Assembly (NCBI RefSeq): GCF_047511655.1
Contig: NC_133399.1
Coordinates: 3,909,333 to 3,973,332 of the forward strand
Origin: Castor canadensis
Taxonomy: Eukaryota; Chordata; Mammalia; Rodentia; Castoridae
Length of the DNA: 64,000 nt
Direction: 5' to 3'
Below are positions 34,145 to 44,693 of this stretch, one piece after another. How positions within the stretch are numbered: the first letter of the stretch is position 1; every line of letters starts with the position of its first letter. The translations under genes were made by a program, and so were the position numbers. The notes under the pieces were generated by a model. It saw nothing but the letters and a program-made list of their open reading frames with translations, was not told the origin of the DNA and did not search any database.

Positions 34145-35757
34145 TGTTCTAAATGAACCAAATCCTCTCGTGAACCTCCTCCTTCCCCATGTAAGCAGAC
34201 TTCTTGCACTGCTCAGGCTGCCTGTCTTTTCCTATCTTCCTGAAGGACTTTCCCATCATGGTGTCAAGCCACTCCTTGCCCACTCTGGCCTCAAGGTGAT
34301 TCCAGCTCTGGGAGAGCTTCTGTTTCCTCCCTGTGGGCTGAGACCAAGCCTGGGGTTTATTCAGGTATACATCATGTTACACTGTGGGAGTCCTGTTTGA
34401 TTGTGGCATCTGATGACTGCTTCTCTTCCCCTCCTTCATCTAATGCCCCTTTTTCCTGAAACAGTGACCAGAGAATGGAGGTTTCATGTTGCTGAAAGTG
34501 TTCCAGTACCAGTCAATAGGGGTGACCTAGAGGCACAGGTGATGGCATATCCCTCAGGCATATGTTATGACTCCAGGTTCTGCCTTCCACTCCCTTACCT
34601 AAGATGTCAGGACACCTTTTCTGCTTCCTCCATGGTCTTACCACTTGTTCTTTGTCTCTGTCTACCTTCCCTTCCCTGGTCTTACTGGGACCCTGCCTCC
34701 CATGAAAAACTTGTAGCATGGTACCTTATGACTTAAGTTATTTCAACTAGTTTGACAGGCCTCTCAGTCTAAAGTAACTTTAAATCTGCTGCTAGGCAAA
34801 GGCACTTACAAATAAACTGCAGTTGCCACACTAACACCCTAAGTCCAACCACACAACGGGGAGGAGGGAAAGCAAATAGGCATGTTCGTGCACAGTGGGA
34901 ATGCCTGCCATAGCCAAGAGAATCCATAGGCCAACTCAATACATATCCTAGGCCACCAGCCGCACATGGTGGTGGCTGCAGCCCACCAATACTTCCCCTA
35001 GAATAAAAAGTGTGCTGAGTATACAGGAAGGAGGTAGGGACAATGGGCCCCAGGATCAGGCCTATGCAGTTAGGCTCACTTGTCCCAGGTGTGTGTGGAG
35101 GGCATCGGTACCTTGCACATGCCCTGCTCCCAGCCCCACCTCACACCTTGGGGCACAAGACCCAGCCCTTGTAAGCCAATTGTTAGCTCAAGGTTATAGT
35201 CCAAGAAATAACAAAATAAACATTATTGTGATCTTTAAACTTCTCATTTAAAATTTTCTATACCTTCTGCTGGTCATAAATTTATCCCTCCAAATATTAA
35301 CACAAGTTGTCCCATATGGTACTGTTATTGGCCTGGGATGCCCTCTGAATGGTCTTCTCTAACTTTACAGATGATTTATTCCTTTGTTAAAAAGATAGTA
35401 GCCTTTATTAAAGAGGCTGCCTGCTGTTTGCTAAAAGACAGGATCCTAACATTTTGTTCTTTCTAGATGGGATCTGCACCTTCCAGTCTTCTGGCTTGTA
35501 GATGTTAAAAGTTTTGTACTGAGGCCTGGCCTCAATATGCCTTGGGTGACCAAGAGAAGTGACCTTCACAGGGTTCCTTAAGTTACAATACCATACTCCA
35601 ATTAGACCTTTTCTACAAAATTTAAAAAAGTAAACTGAAGTCCCCTATACAAATTTCTACCTTCTTAAGCCACCCCAATATTCAGAACCTCCTAATGGGT
35701 GCTTCCCCCTTCAACAGGTAATGGTAGGAAGAGGGCAAGTCTTATGTCCCCTTCCAG
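34145..35757 (+). other. ERV internal region, poorly readable gag
   Basis: Between the matrix and capsid remnants no long homologous frame can be followed. Proline- and serine-rich text in several frames at 34170-34730 may be the p12-like linker. Some of this 1.6 kb may be inserted foreign DNA. Confidence 0.4.
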
Positions 35758-35943
35758 TTATCAGATCTAAGGGAAATTAAAAAAAAATCTGGACAGCTGT
35801 TCTGATGCCCAGACAAATACATTCAAGACTTTATCTCTGTGATCCAAACCTTTCAATTGACGTGAAGGGATATTATGCTTCTTCTAGACCACACTCTTAT
35901 CTCACTAGAAAAACAATAGGTTCTAGCCCAGGCCACTCAGGTT
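35758..35943 (+). pseudogene. ERV gag capsid-region remnant
   Basis: The frame from 35758 begins Leu-Ser-Asp-Leu-Arg-Glu-Ile. It continues through an Asp-Lys-Tyr-Ile and Arg-Asp-Ile-Met-Leu-Leu-Leu pattern, as in class I capsids just before and around the major homology region. Three in-frame stops (including a TGA in a place where Trp is usual) interrupt 62 codons. Confidence 0.75.
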
Positions 35944-36056
35944 AGAAGTGATTACCATTTACAATGAGCCCCAATACTAGTGGCACCTGGAAATGAGGGA
36001 CTAAAGGTGCCTACCTACAGGGGCACAGGCAGTCCACTTGACAGATCCACACTAAA

Positions 36057-36245
36057 AGGGGCCAGTGGTATGGCTCAAGCAGTAGAGTGCCACTTTGCAG
36101 GGATAAAGCCCTAAGTTCAAATCCAGTACAGGCAAAGACAAAAAAAGATATTTGGGGCTAAGGAAGTAGCTCAGTGGGAGAATGTCTGCCCAGCATGTGC
36201 AAAGCCCTGGGTTGAATTCCCCAACATTGCTAAATACAAAAAAAA
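36057..36245 (+). repeat. Two short SINEs inserted in the ERV
   Basis: The first, about 36057-36147, reads GGCCAGTGGTATGGCTCAAG and AAGTTCAAATCCAGTAC. The second, about 36153-36245, reads GGGGCTAAGGAAGTAGCTCAG and GGGTTGAATTCCCC. Both have A-rich tails, both lie in sense orientation, and they are different subtypes inserted side by side. They postdate the provirus. Confidence 0.85.
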
Positions 36246-36674
36246 TTGTAAGGAAGATAAGTGGCATTAATGTCACTTCAGCCATCTCCTAGTGGAAGAA
36301 AGTAGTTTAACCTAGACCAGATCCCTCATTCTTCAAGTGAGGAAACTGAGGCCCAGAACAGTTCAGAGACCTGCTCTCCAGAGTGTCAGGTGTCAATGTA
36401 AAATAACAACTTTGCTTTATAGTAATGTCCTAAAGAAAATCCCCTTACTGTTCTACGGCATCTTAAGGACTCTATCAGAAAGCTTACCACAGTGGATCCA
36501 GTGTCACAAGTGAGAGAGGTTCTCCTCAAACATAAATTTCTAATAGTCAGCTCCAGATATTTGTAGAAAACAGTCTGTGGCTAAAGGAGAAAAGTCATTG
36601 GATCAACTAATACAACTAGCCATGTCTGTATACTATAACCAGGACATCAATAACAGAGAGAAAAGATAAGAGAC

Positions 36675-37060
36675 ATGACTTCATTGCTGCCCCCACCCAA
36701 CTGGGGCCTATATCATAAACATGGTGGACAGCAGGGGCATTTCTGCAGAGAATGCTTAAGGGGGAACAACCCAGGAGATAGCCCTGCCCTCTCTGGAAAG
36801 GTAACCACTGGATGTCTAAGTGCCCCTATCTCCAGATGGAAGGCGAGATGCCACCTCCTATGGATTAATGGGTCCTGGCCCCCTGTCCATTTTGCATTTC
36901 TTTGCATAGATGTTGAGGAGCCTCATGGGAGTCCTATGGAAGAAAAAAAATAGATCATTTTCCAGCTAGATAGTGGAGCTCATTTCTCTGTTTTATCTTT
37001 CTCTCCTGGTCTCCAGTGCAATGACATGGTTATCATTTGGGGGCATATCTGGCAAGCCCC
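36675..37060 (+). pseudogene. ERV nucleocapsid and protease remnant
   Basis: A 92-codon frame from 36675 contains a damaged zinc knuckle: His at 36738 and the last Cys at 36753 remain, but the first two Cys positions are His and Gly. After TAG 36951 the same frame continues into the aspartic protease active site Leu-Asp-Ser-Gly-Ala (Asp codon 36969-36971) and then Ser-Val-Leu. The TAG lies only six codons before the catalytic Asp, inside the protease. It is decay rather than the gag-pol readthrough codon. Confidence 0.8.
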
Positions 37061-37327
37061 TAGCGTGCTATTTTACCAGGCCTCTGGCCTGCTCTTTGGG
37101 AGACCTCCTCTTCTGTCATTCTTTCCTCATAGTACCTAAAACTTCGGTGTCCCTGCTGAGGCGGGATTTACTATCTCAACTAAAAGCTCAAATTCTCCTC
37201 CCTCCAAGCAGCTATTTATGCTTCCCCCTCCTTCAGGAACAAATAGATTCCATAGTGTGGACTGATGATATGATGAGATGACTTTAGGGTGATTTTTTTT
37301 TTAGGGTGAGCCTGGAAGGCCCTCCCT

Positions 37328-37428
37328 ATTCAAATAAAACTCAAAGATCCCTCACAATTTCCACACCCAAAACAATATCTCCTCAAGCCTGAGGAACAAT
37401 GAGGCCTTATGCCTATCATAAATTCCTT
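37328..37428 (+). pseudogene. ERV reverse transcriptase N-terminal remnant
   Basis: The frame reads Phe-Pro-His-Pro-Lys-Gln-Tyr, then Leu-Lys-Pro-Glu, then Gly-Leu-Met-Pro-Ile-Ile. This is the conserved start of class I reverse transcriptases. A TGA at 37400 interrupts it. The catalytic palm with its YXDD box is not found downstream. Confidence 0.8.
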
Positions 37429-38135
37429 AAAAAAACATAAGGGCTACTTATTAGTTGCTCCAGCCCAAATAATAAATTTAAAATTCTTATAAAAATGAAT
37501 TTTAAAATTCAAGTTACAAAGTAAACAACTGGAAAGGATATAGATAGGTATCGAATGTATTTTTTGAGAAGTTAAATGAAAAAGGAATGGTTTTGAATGA
37601 AAAAGGATATTATAAAGAAAGGTTTGTCCTAAAGATTGTTTCAAATAGGAGGGATAAAGAGAAGCCATCAAAGCATTTAGTATGTTATATAAAGGTCTCA
37701 GTAAGTTTTTTAAAAGTATAATAAAAAGCTTTGATGTGTAATACAGTTAAAGTTGAGTATAATCTAAGAGTTGCCTAAAAGATTTTTAGGGTCATGTCAA
37801 ACTAAAATCAAATCCCCTGTGTCTATAAAATAACAAGGTTTTCTTAATATTGTTCTGCTCTGAGTAACATCTACAAAAAACTGTTACAGAGAAGATTTTA
37901 TTAGAGAAATTATTTGTGTTTTCTGCTGATCTTGTTAAGCTTTAAGTATTATTAAATCAGAGTTCATTTACATATTTGCTTATGTATCTTAAATGACCAC
38001 CTTGTAACAGTGTTGTGTCTATACTTTATCTAAATATGGTACAAACATTTACAAAGTTATATACAAAATGAGCTAGTGCTCTCTTTTATCCAAAAGTGTT
38101 ACATTTAACCTAAATCCTCACAGCCCCTGCCTCCC
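37429..38135 (+). other. AT-rich filler within the ERV, not readable as RT
   Basis: About 700 bases of AT-rich sequence separate the RT start from the RT thumb fragment. I see no RT motifs on either strand. The sequence either replaced the palm domain or decayed beyond recognition. Confidence 0.45.
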
Positions 38136-38139
38136 ACAG

Positions 38140-38300
38140 GTCACCTACCTAGGTGTGCCTTAAAGGGACAGACTCACTCCCTGAGTCATGAGTGCATCAA
38201 CTTAATCTTCCATTTCCCTCCCCCCATTACCATAAGACAGGTTAGAGCTTTCTTGGGAGTTACAGGATTTTGCAGAATTTAGATCCCTAGGTATGCAGTC
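38140..38300 (+). pseudogene. ERV reverse transcriptase thumb-region remnant
   Basis: Val-Thr-Tyr-Leu-Gly at 38140 and then Arg-Gln-Val-Arg-Ala-Phe-Leu-Gly-Val-Thr-Gly-Phe-Cys-Arg (38235-38276) match the end of the RT domain of class I pol. A TAA follows the first piece and a TAG the second. RNase H and most of integrase are missing after this point. Confidence 0.8.
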
Positions 38301-38359
38301 CCTTAGCAGACACCTTTTTATGCTCCTCCTTATATTCCTATTTGGGTCTTAAATAATGT

Positions 38360-38713
38360 ATGGCCACCCATGGCTCTTTAAAACTTCCTCCAACAGACCC
38401 TGCTCCTCTGGCTGACTACCTGCCTTACCTTATCAGGGAACTTCTCAGAGAACATGCAGATGAGATCCTGCCCCACTCTATAACAATTTCTGTTAAGCCA
38501 GGGAATCTTGTTCTCCTAAAGAATCTTCTACCCTCTCCATTGGGACTTCAGGGTACCAGCCCTCATCTGGTCATTCTCATGACACCCACTGCTGTCAAAA
38601 ACAACATTTCACAGAGGTTCTCCTGGCCAATGCCCATCCTAATGCCTATGTTTCTTGCTCTCCTATTCTTAGGCTTCCTCCCTTGTATCATACTACGTGT
38701 CTGCTATTGCTAA
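38360..38713 (+). pseudogene. ERV integrase C-terminus joined in frame to env tail
   Basis: An uninterrupted 117-codon ORF. Residues 1-80 carry the integrase C-terminal pattern (Pro-Gly-Asn-Leu-Val-Leu-Leu-Lys, Pro-Ser-Pro-Leu-Gly and Thr-Pro-Thr-Ala-Val-Lys). From about residue 88 (near 38621) it switches to a hydrophobic run ending Leu-Pro-Cys-Ile-Ile, typical of the env membrane anchor and tail. A deletion near 38600 therefore removed most of env. The ATG at 38360 is not a native start. I do not regard it as a functional gene. Confidence 0.72.
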
Positions 38714-38877
38714 TCAAAAGCTTAACCAGTTGTACCTCCAGGGATATCAACCTACCAGGACGCCATAGGAGCCTGAGGATCCTGCCCGATACAACACCCC
38801 CTGCCAGCAGGAAGCAGCTAAATAGACTGATGCTTCACCCCAATTCCTGATCCTCAGTCCCTACCTTCATCATTATT

Positions 38878-38895
38878 AAAGAAAACATGGGGGAA
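38878..38895 (+). promoter_or_regulatory. Polypurine tract
   Basis: AAAGAAAACATGGGGGAA lies directly before the 3' LTR, the expected place and composition for the plus-strand primer of reverse transcription. One CAT interruption breaks the purine run. Confidence 0.75.
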
Positions 38896-39237
38896 TGATA
38901 GAACAATAATGCTGCCATTTTATAAATCAGTGGCCAGTTTATCCTCAGGTCTCACCTCTTGGAAAATAGAGCCATTCCCAATAAACAGCCCTGCCCTTTA
39001 ACAAAATTTCCCATGCTCTCAGACAAGCTCCACCAAAGCTCCACCCCCATCAGGGACCCCTGTGCATGTGCCAACCTCTTACCCTCCCTCTTCTTTAAAA
39101 GCCACACTTGGCCCAAAATCACTGCTGTGCCATCTTTCCCCTAGCCAGCCTGGCAGTTTGGGCCTGCCATTAAACTTTGTTCTAAGGACCTGAGACTTTT
39201 CTAATGGCTTTCATTGTGAGCGGCATTTTTCCTAACA
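38896..39237 (+). mobile_element. 3' LTR
   Basis: 342 bp, TG at 38896 to CA at 39236-39237. The TATA box has become TTTAAAAG (near 39094). The ATTAAA signal is kept near 39169. It pairs with the LTR at 33006. Confidence 0.93.
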
Positions 39238-39242
39238 CATCG

Positions 39243-41270
39243 AAGTTCAGGGATTTACTGGCAGTGCTGGGAAGTGTTGTCTTGAAGGGACAGGACATTG
39301 AATTTAGCTCGTGCTTCACTTGAACCTGCAGGACTACAAAGGAAAACAAGTTCCAGAAAAGAGAAAGGAGATGTGAGCACAAAATCCATAAATAGTCAAC
39401 AGTGTCCCATGACACAGCATTGTCACTTCACAGTCTTAGAGACAAGCATTTGCATACAGAGCAGCCCTGGGAGGGCTGCAGGCTGGAACGAAGTCACCAC
39501 ATGTGGACACAGGACAGAAGGGGGTTCCAGGCTCCAGATTCAGCCTCACACTCCAGGCAGTAGGGGACCTAAATCCCCAACAGTGGGATCAGGTCCCATG
39601 CTGTCAGCTCTAGCTAACAGGGGCTAAGGCAACACCACTCCAACTGCATTTTCTAAAGGCCTCTACCCCAGAACTACAGACGGACAGCCACACTCTCACA
39701 GTTTTCTGCTTCTCATGTATCCAGGTGACCTCCCTATAGCACTGCAGTCAGTAGAAATCACACAGCTGTTCTAGCTGAGTAGCCTGAGAACCCTTTCAGC
39801 AGAAGACAGAGAGCAAATATGGCGAGTATGTGGTAGGCAAGGTGGACTTGCTGCCACTGGTGCCCTCATTGGATTGTTGGTGCATGTGATTAATCACCTG
39901 CTCTGATTGGCTAACACATACAGGGCCTACATCCAAAGACTTGAGTCACAGAAAGGGGATCCTATATCTATTCTGTCCCTCAGCAGTCCTTGCCAGATCC
40001 CTTTTCCTTACATGGAGACCAGTTTCAGTTAGAGTGGAGAGGTAATTGCATTCAGCAGAATTTGTCCTTGTTCTCCAGACCAGGTACTTCCTTTTTGTCA
40101 TGCTCATTGACATATTCCTGCTTGCATATTCCTGCTGAAATTGTCTGCTCAGAGTACTTCTGAATCAGTATTCCATGTTGAAAACCCATGTCAGTTAAGG
40201 AGGAGATACACAGGAATGCTAGGAGGCAAGAAATCAATGTAGGTTTGATGCTCTAACTCTAGATATCAGAATGAAGCAGATGGCCAGGACTTCCTCACAG
40301 CTCATGTTTCAATCTAACAATTTTCAGCCAAGAAATTAAAACACAGAAAAATATGAAATAAAACAGTAATTTCATGTATGGAGAAAATGGATTTTTATGG
40401 CAATTATATTTCATAAAAGATTTAAGAGAAATAAAAAGGAGGTATAGCTGAAGCAGTAGGGTGCTTACTGTGCAAGAATGAAATACAGATTTCAACTTAT
40501 TCTGATCTAAAAAAAGATAGAAAGAAAAAGAGGAATTAAAAGTAAACTGTGTACAATTTCAGACAAGGATGTTGTGTTGCCCAGTCACAAGTAAATCCCA
40601 CTTTCATGAGTTTGAAGAGATTTGTCAGCATGCTGAGTACAGTGACTCTGAAAAGGAAGACTTAAAGTGGATCTTTCCTTAATGATGATAAGAATAACCT
40701 AAGGATTTAATGTTTGGAATCCATAAAGCACTTCTAGCACCACCTCCTACCAAAAATAAATCTCCCCTTGTACAGATAAGTATTCATCAGAGAGAAAATC
40801 TCTTCAACACTTTAAGATGGTGACATCATTCCACTTACATGTTGCTTTCCCAAAGCCTGAGAGTCATTGATTTTCTCCATATGTGAATAGTTGGGCCATC
40901 TTGCAGGATATTCATGTCAAACCAAAACACTGTGGAGAAAACAGTCCAATGACGACCTGAACTATTACCTCAGGAAGGACAATTCTAAACATCATGCACA
41001 TCTGTGTTCAGTGTCTGTGCAACTTCACACTGTCAACACTCCTCATGGAATGTTGATTTCTAGATATATTCATGCTACAGTACAAACATTGCATATCTGT
41101 GAAGATTCCATTTGATCATGAAGAGACAGGTAGTCTGCAGTTTTGGGCTGATAAATTCTTTGACAATAATTGAATCATGGTGGTTGGTGAGGTTTTCAAG
41201 TTAACCTTTACCTTTACTGATTTTCTGCTTTCTTCATGTGTCACTACCTGGTGTATTGAAGTGTTCAACT
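39243..41270 (-). repeat. KZFP 5'-region duplication unit F (inverted relative to 50470-51500)
   Basis: The plus strand here aligns with the reverse complement of 51500-50470 from end to end. Anchors are GCAGCCCTGGGAGGGCTG/GGGCTGTGGGCTGG (39460), GGTGACCTCCCTATAGCACTGCAGTCAG (39725), GCAAATATGGCGA (39812), CTGATTGGCTAAC (39900), ATTGCATTCAGCAGAA (40048) and AGCAGATGGCCAGGA (40275). Beyond 40300 it continues parallel to 17640-18830. It is a decayed KZFP promoter copy on the minus strand. Confidence 0.75.
39702..39800 (-). pseudogene. Ruined KZFP-like first exon, copy F
   Basis: Aligned with the plus-strand exon ending at 51114, the position of the initiator ATG reads ACT and the neighbouring GG is lost. 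The rest of the exon is still recognisable up to the GCAAATATGGCGA upstream block. It cannot start a KZFP protein. Confidence 0.55.
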
Positions 41271-42412
41271 GAATTTTGGTTTTTTGGTGGGACTATTGTT
41301 TGTACTCAGCACTTCACACTTACAAAGCAAGCATTCTACTGCTTCAGCCACACCTCCAGTCAATTTTGTTCAGGTTATTTTAGAGATGGAGAACTATTTG
41401 CCAAGGCTGGACTTGAACCTCAATGCTCTTAATCTTGGTCTTCCAAGTAGCTAGAATTATAGACAGCAGACAGAGATGCACAACTCAAATTAAATTCTTG
41501 ATTGATGATTTTCTTTGCAGTTTGATAATTTTTTGCAATCTTATAATCTGTTATATGATGTTATCCTATAGCTCTCTGGAAATTATTCTTCCTCTAGAAA
41601 TGAAGTTTCTCATCCTTGACCAACTACTTCACATTAATGTCTTTTTATTTTATTTTATTTTTTGGTGGTGCTGGGGTTTGAACTCTGGGCCACATGCTTC
41701 CTATGGAAATGAAATTTTTAATTCTTTCACCAATTACTCCACACATACCACACTAAGATCTTTTATAAATTTGTATTTGGTGGTACTGTGGTTTGAACCC
41801 AGGGCCTCATGATTGCTATGCAGGTGCTCCATATCTTGACCTCCATGCTAGGCCTTTTTGTGTTGGGTATTTATGAGACAGGGTCTTCTGATCTATTCAC
41901 TCTGGGCTGACTTCAAATCAAGATCACCCTGCTCTCTGCTTCCTTAGCAGCTAGGATTAGAGGTGTGAGTCACCAGTGCACAGCCACACTAAGGTCTTTA
42001 TATTTAAAATGGCTTTCTTAAACATTACACAAGATCTTGTCTTGGATTTTAATCCACCATGTCTTTTACTTCATGTATTTAGATAATTCAAAATTAAAGG
42101 GATAATTGATATAGATGGAATTCTAGTACTATATTTGCAAATATTTCCTTTAGGGTGGACATGCTTCTGTGGTTTCAAAACTTTCCCTATATCTTTATCT
42201 TCTCTATTTTTCTCTAGTACTGGTGTTTGAACTCAGAGACTCAGACATGAGTCAGGCATGATACCAATTGAGCCTTTCCATTAGCCCTTTTTTGTGTTGG
42301 GTATTTTTTGCATAGTCCTGTTGCATGAGGCTGGATTCAACCTGAGACTCTCTTGACCTTGACTCCTGAGTAGCTGGGATTACAGGAGAGGACTACCAGT
42401 CCCTGGCTCTAC
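41265..42412 (-). repeat. Cluster of antisense composite SINEs
   Basis: Separate copies lie at about 41265-41470 (GTTTGTACTCAGCAC...GCTAGAATTATAGACAG), 41655-41705 (truncated), 41772-41990 (GGTGGTACTGTGGTTTGAACCC...GTGTGAGTCACC) and 42215-42412 (CTGGTGTTTGAACTC...GGGATTACAGG). All lie on the minus strand. Between them is AT-rich DNA without recognisable genes. Confidence 0.8.
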
Positions 42413-42769
42413 CTTCCCATTTTAATTGTGCTTTCTCAATATTCCTTTTTGTTTTCACTGTTAGGATAGCAAATATATTTGTTTCCTATTTTTATCTTTC
42501 ATGTTGCCATGTATATTTGCAACTTATGTCAATGCACTTTCCATATTTTGATTCATATGTGTGTGTTTGTATAATCTGTGTTATGAATTGAGCCCAATGC
42601 CTTACAACCACTAGGTGACATTTATAGTGGTGTGCTACACCTTTTAGACTTTTATTTTCAGAGAAAATCTCAATAAGTGGCCCTGACTGGCATTCAATTC
42701 ATGGTATTTTGGCCAGAGCCTCCACACTAGCTGGGATATTAAGTGTGTACCAATACATCTGGGCCCTTC

Positions 42770-42862
42770 ATTCACTTTTCTGTTATGTTGGCATCTGAAC
42801 TCAGGCCTTGCACTTGCTAGGCAGGCACTGTACCCCTTGAGTTGCACTCCAATCCTTTTGTC
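42770..42862 (-). repeat. Short SINE, minus strand
   Basis: GGCATCTGAACTCAGGCCTTGCACTTGCTAGGCAGGCACTGTACC is the tRNA-like half in antisense. A poorer antisense SINE second half precedes it at about 42655-42765. Confidence 0.75.
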
Positions 42863-42984
42863 CACTGTGAAATAACACTATCCAGGTGCAGGGGCAATGC
42901 AGGTATCTTGGAATGCTCCTCAGCCCTCCCTGCCATCCTATATGTGGTTGCTCTCATTAATCATTTTCCTCATCAGCAGATGTG

Positions 42985-43240
42985 AGTGGGCTGGTGATGT
43001 GACTAAATTCGTGGAGTACCTGCCTAGCAAGCATAAGGACATGAGTTCAAATCCGAGTACAAATAAAAACAAAATACAAGTACCCAGCATAATGTTGACA
43101 TTTTTAATTTGGACATTTATGTATGATAACAAATGTGAATAAAGAATGAATTTGGGGGTCTGGTTGTGTAGGCATGTTAGGCCACATGCCTACTAAGCTT
43201 GAGGCCCTGAGTTCAAATACTATTATGCCCAAGGGAGAGA
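42985..43240 (+). repeat. Two short SINEs in sense orientation
   Basis: The first, 42985-43078, reads GTGGAGTACCTGCCTAGCAAGCATAAGG and GAGTTCAAATCCGAGTAC. The second, 43155-43240, reads GGCCACATGCCTACTAAGCTTGAGGCCCTGAGTTCAAA. Both keep the internal polymerase III B-box form (GGTTCAAATCC-like GAGTTCAAATCC). Confidence 0.8.
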
Positions 43241-43497
43241 AAGGATTTGGTTGACCTTTGTTTAATTCTTTTAGCACTCTTTCTTTGAGTGCTTTTCATT
43301 TCTAAACATTTTTTGTTTTGTACCCAAAAACTTATTGTAATTCTTTTTAACGCAGGTGTCCATGTAACACATTCTCTAAATATTATTCTCTTTTAAGTTT
43401 GTCCTTCAGAATGCATAATTTTTATTGTTTTGTGAAGAGCTGTGCAGCTGGGCAGAATTATATGAGAGGATTCCCAAAGCCCAAGTCATGTTATGTG

Positions 43498-43945
43498 TGT
43501 TGGCGTGGAGTAGTGACTCATGCAGTGAAGCACCTGCTTTGGAGTTGCAAAGGTCTAATTTGGAACCCCCTTCTCATCAAATAAAAATTTGAAATAACTT
43601 TTTGTTGGTGGCATTAAAAAAGACACTGTAGGACATCAGTTACAAGGTGATTTTGTAAAGGATGGCAAAATTGAGGTGACTGAAATATGCTGATGCAAAG
43701 CAAAGAATAGGGGCTTTGTTTTTGTAATAATTATTGCATGGTGACATATGCCCTGTATTAGGAGCAACATGAAAGCATTGGCGGAGGATCATAGTTTGAG
43801 GCAGCCATAGGCAAAAATGGGAAACCATTGTTGAAAAATAACTAAAATAGCACAAAAGAGCTAGGGGCCTGGCTAAGATAGTAGTGTCTGCTTTGGAAAT
43901 ACAAAGTTCTGTGTACAATAGGAATTATTGCCAAAATAAATGAAT
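43498..43945 (+). repeat. Sense SINE copies
   Basis: A short copy at 43498-43585 (GGAGTAGTGACTCATGCAG...AAAGGTCTAATTTGG). A long composite copy at about 43735-43945 (GGTGACATATGCCCTGTATTAGG, then GGGCCTGGCTAAGATAG). Both are diverged. Confidence 0.65.
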
Positions 43946-44693
43946 AAAAGTAATACTACATTCTGGATAGTCAGAACTGTGATAGAAGGAAGCCCTGTCA
44001 AAACTTAATTCTAATTTCTAGAATCTTTAGTGGTGGTCACAGAAGTGGTTTTGTTGATTATGATTATTTTGGGTAAAGAGGAAATTTCAGTGATTGTGGT
44101 GGCATTGGTGCCACCCATGGTGGTGGTTAGTATAATGACAGTTGGGATGGCTAGTGAATTTGGAAATGAAGTAACAAATTTTGGCAGTAGTAAGACACTA
44201 TGTCAAATTTGGCAGATAAAACAATAAATTTTCACATTTTGGACCCATGTGTGGAAGAAAGTTGGAGGCAGAAACTCTGGCCCTGATGGTGCTTGAGGCC
44301 AATATGGAAAATCAGGAAACTAAGGTGACTATGGTAGTTCTAGAAATAGTAGGCTGTATGGCAGAGGCTGAATATTTTAATTACTTCCAAGCCAAATTTT
44401 AAGAGAAGAGGAGAGCCAGAGAAGCAACAGAGAAGCTACATTTTACTGCTACATTTAGTGAGCTCAGCCTATAAATTGGTAGCATATCCCAACTGTCAGA
44501 AGAAACACATGTTGCAGTTTCATATGTCTTTTTCATCATTTGGGGATGAATTCTGGACACAATGCATGCTCAATATGCACTTCACCACTTGGAGCACAAA
44601 GCCAGTCCAGAAGACACATTTTAGGCCATACTCATGTGCAGGAATAAAAACTTGGAGGACTGTATTTGTGACTTACTGTACAACAGGTTCTTT

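Larger units (their letters stand above)
33006..39237 (+). mobile_element. Class I endogenous retrovirus, two LTRs, internally deleted
   Basis: Two 342-bp LTRs (33006-33347 and 38896-39237) enclose 5.5 kb. Flanking 5-base sequences CATCA (33001-33005) and CATCG (39238-39242) fit a target duplication with one change. A tRNA-His-type primer site, gag (MA, CA, NC), protease, two RT fragments, the integrase end and an env tail appear in the usual order. Stops, frameshifts and at least two large deletions make it defective. It sits in the promoter side of the KZFP duplication, separating unit C from unit F. Confidence 0.93.

Noticed and set aside
36948..36956. TAG between nucleocapsid-like and protease-like sequence as a gammaretroviral readthrough codon
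   Set aside because: The stop lies only six codons before the catalytic Asp, inside the protease domain. The readthrough codon of this class sits at the gag end, further upstream. Decay is the better explanation.
42985..43078. SINE heads with A- and B-box-like motifs as true tRNA genes
   Set aside because: They lack a foldable acceptor stem and have A-rich tails; they are tRNA-derived SINEs.
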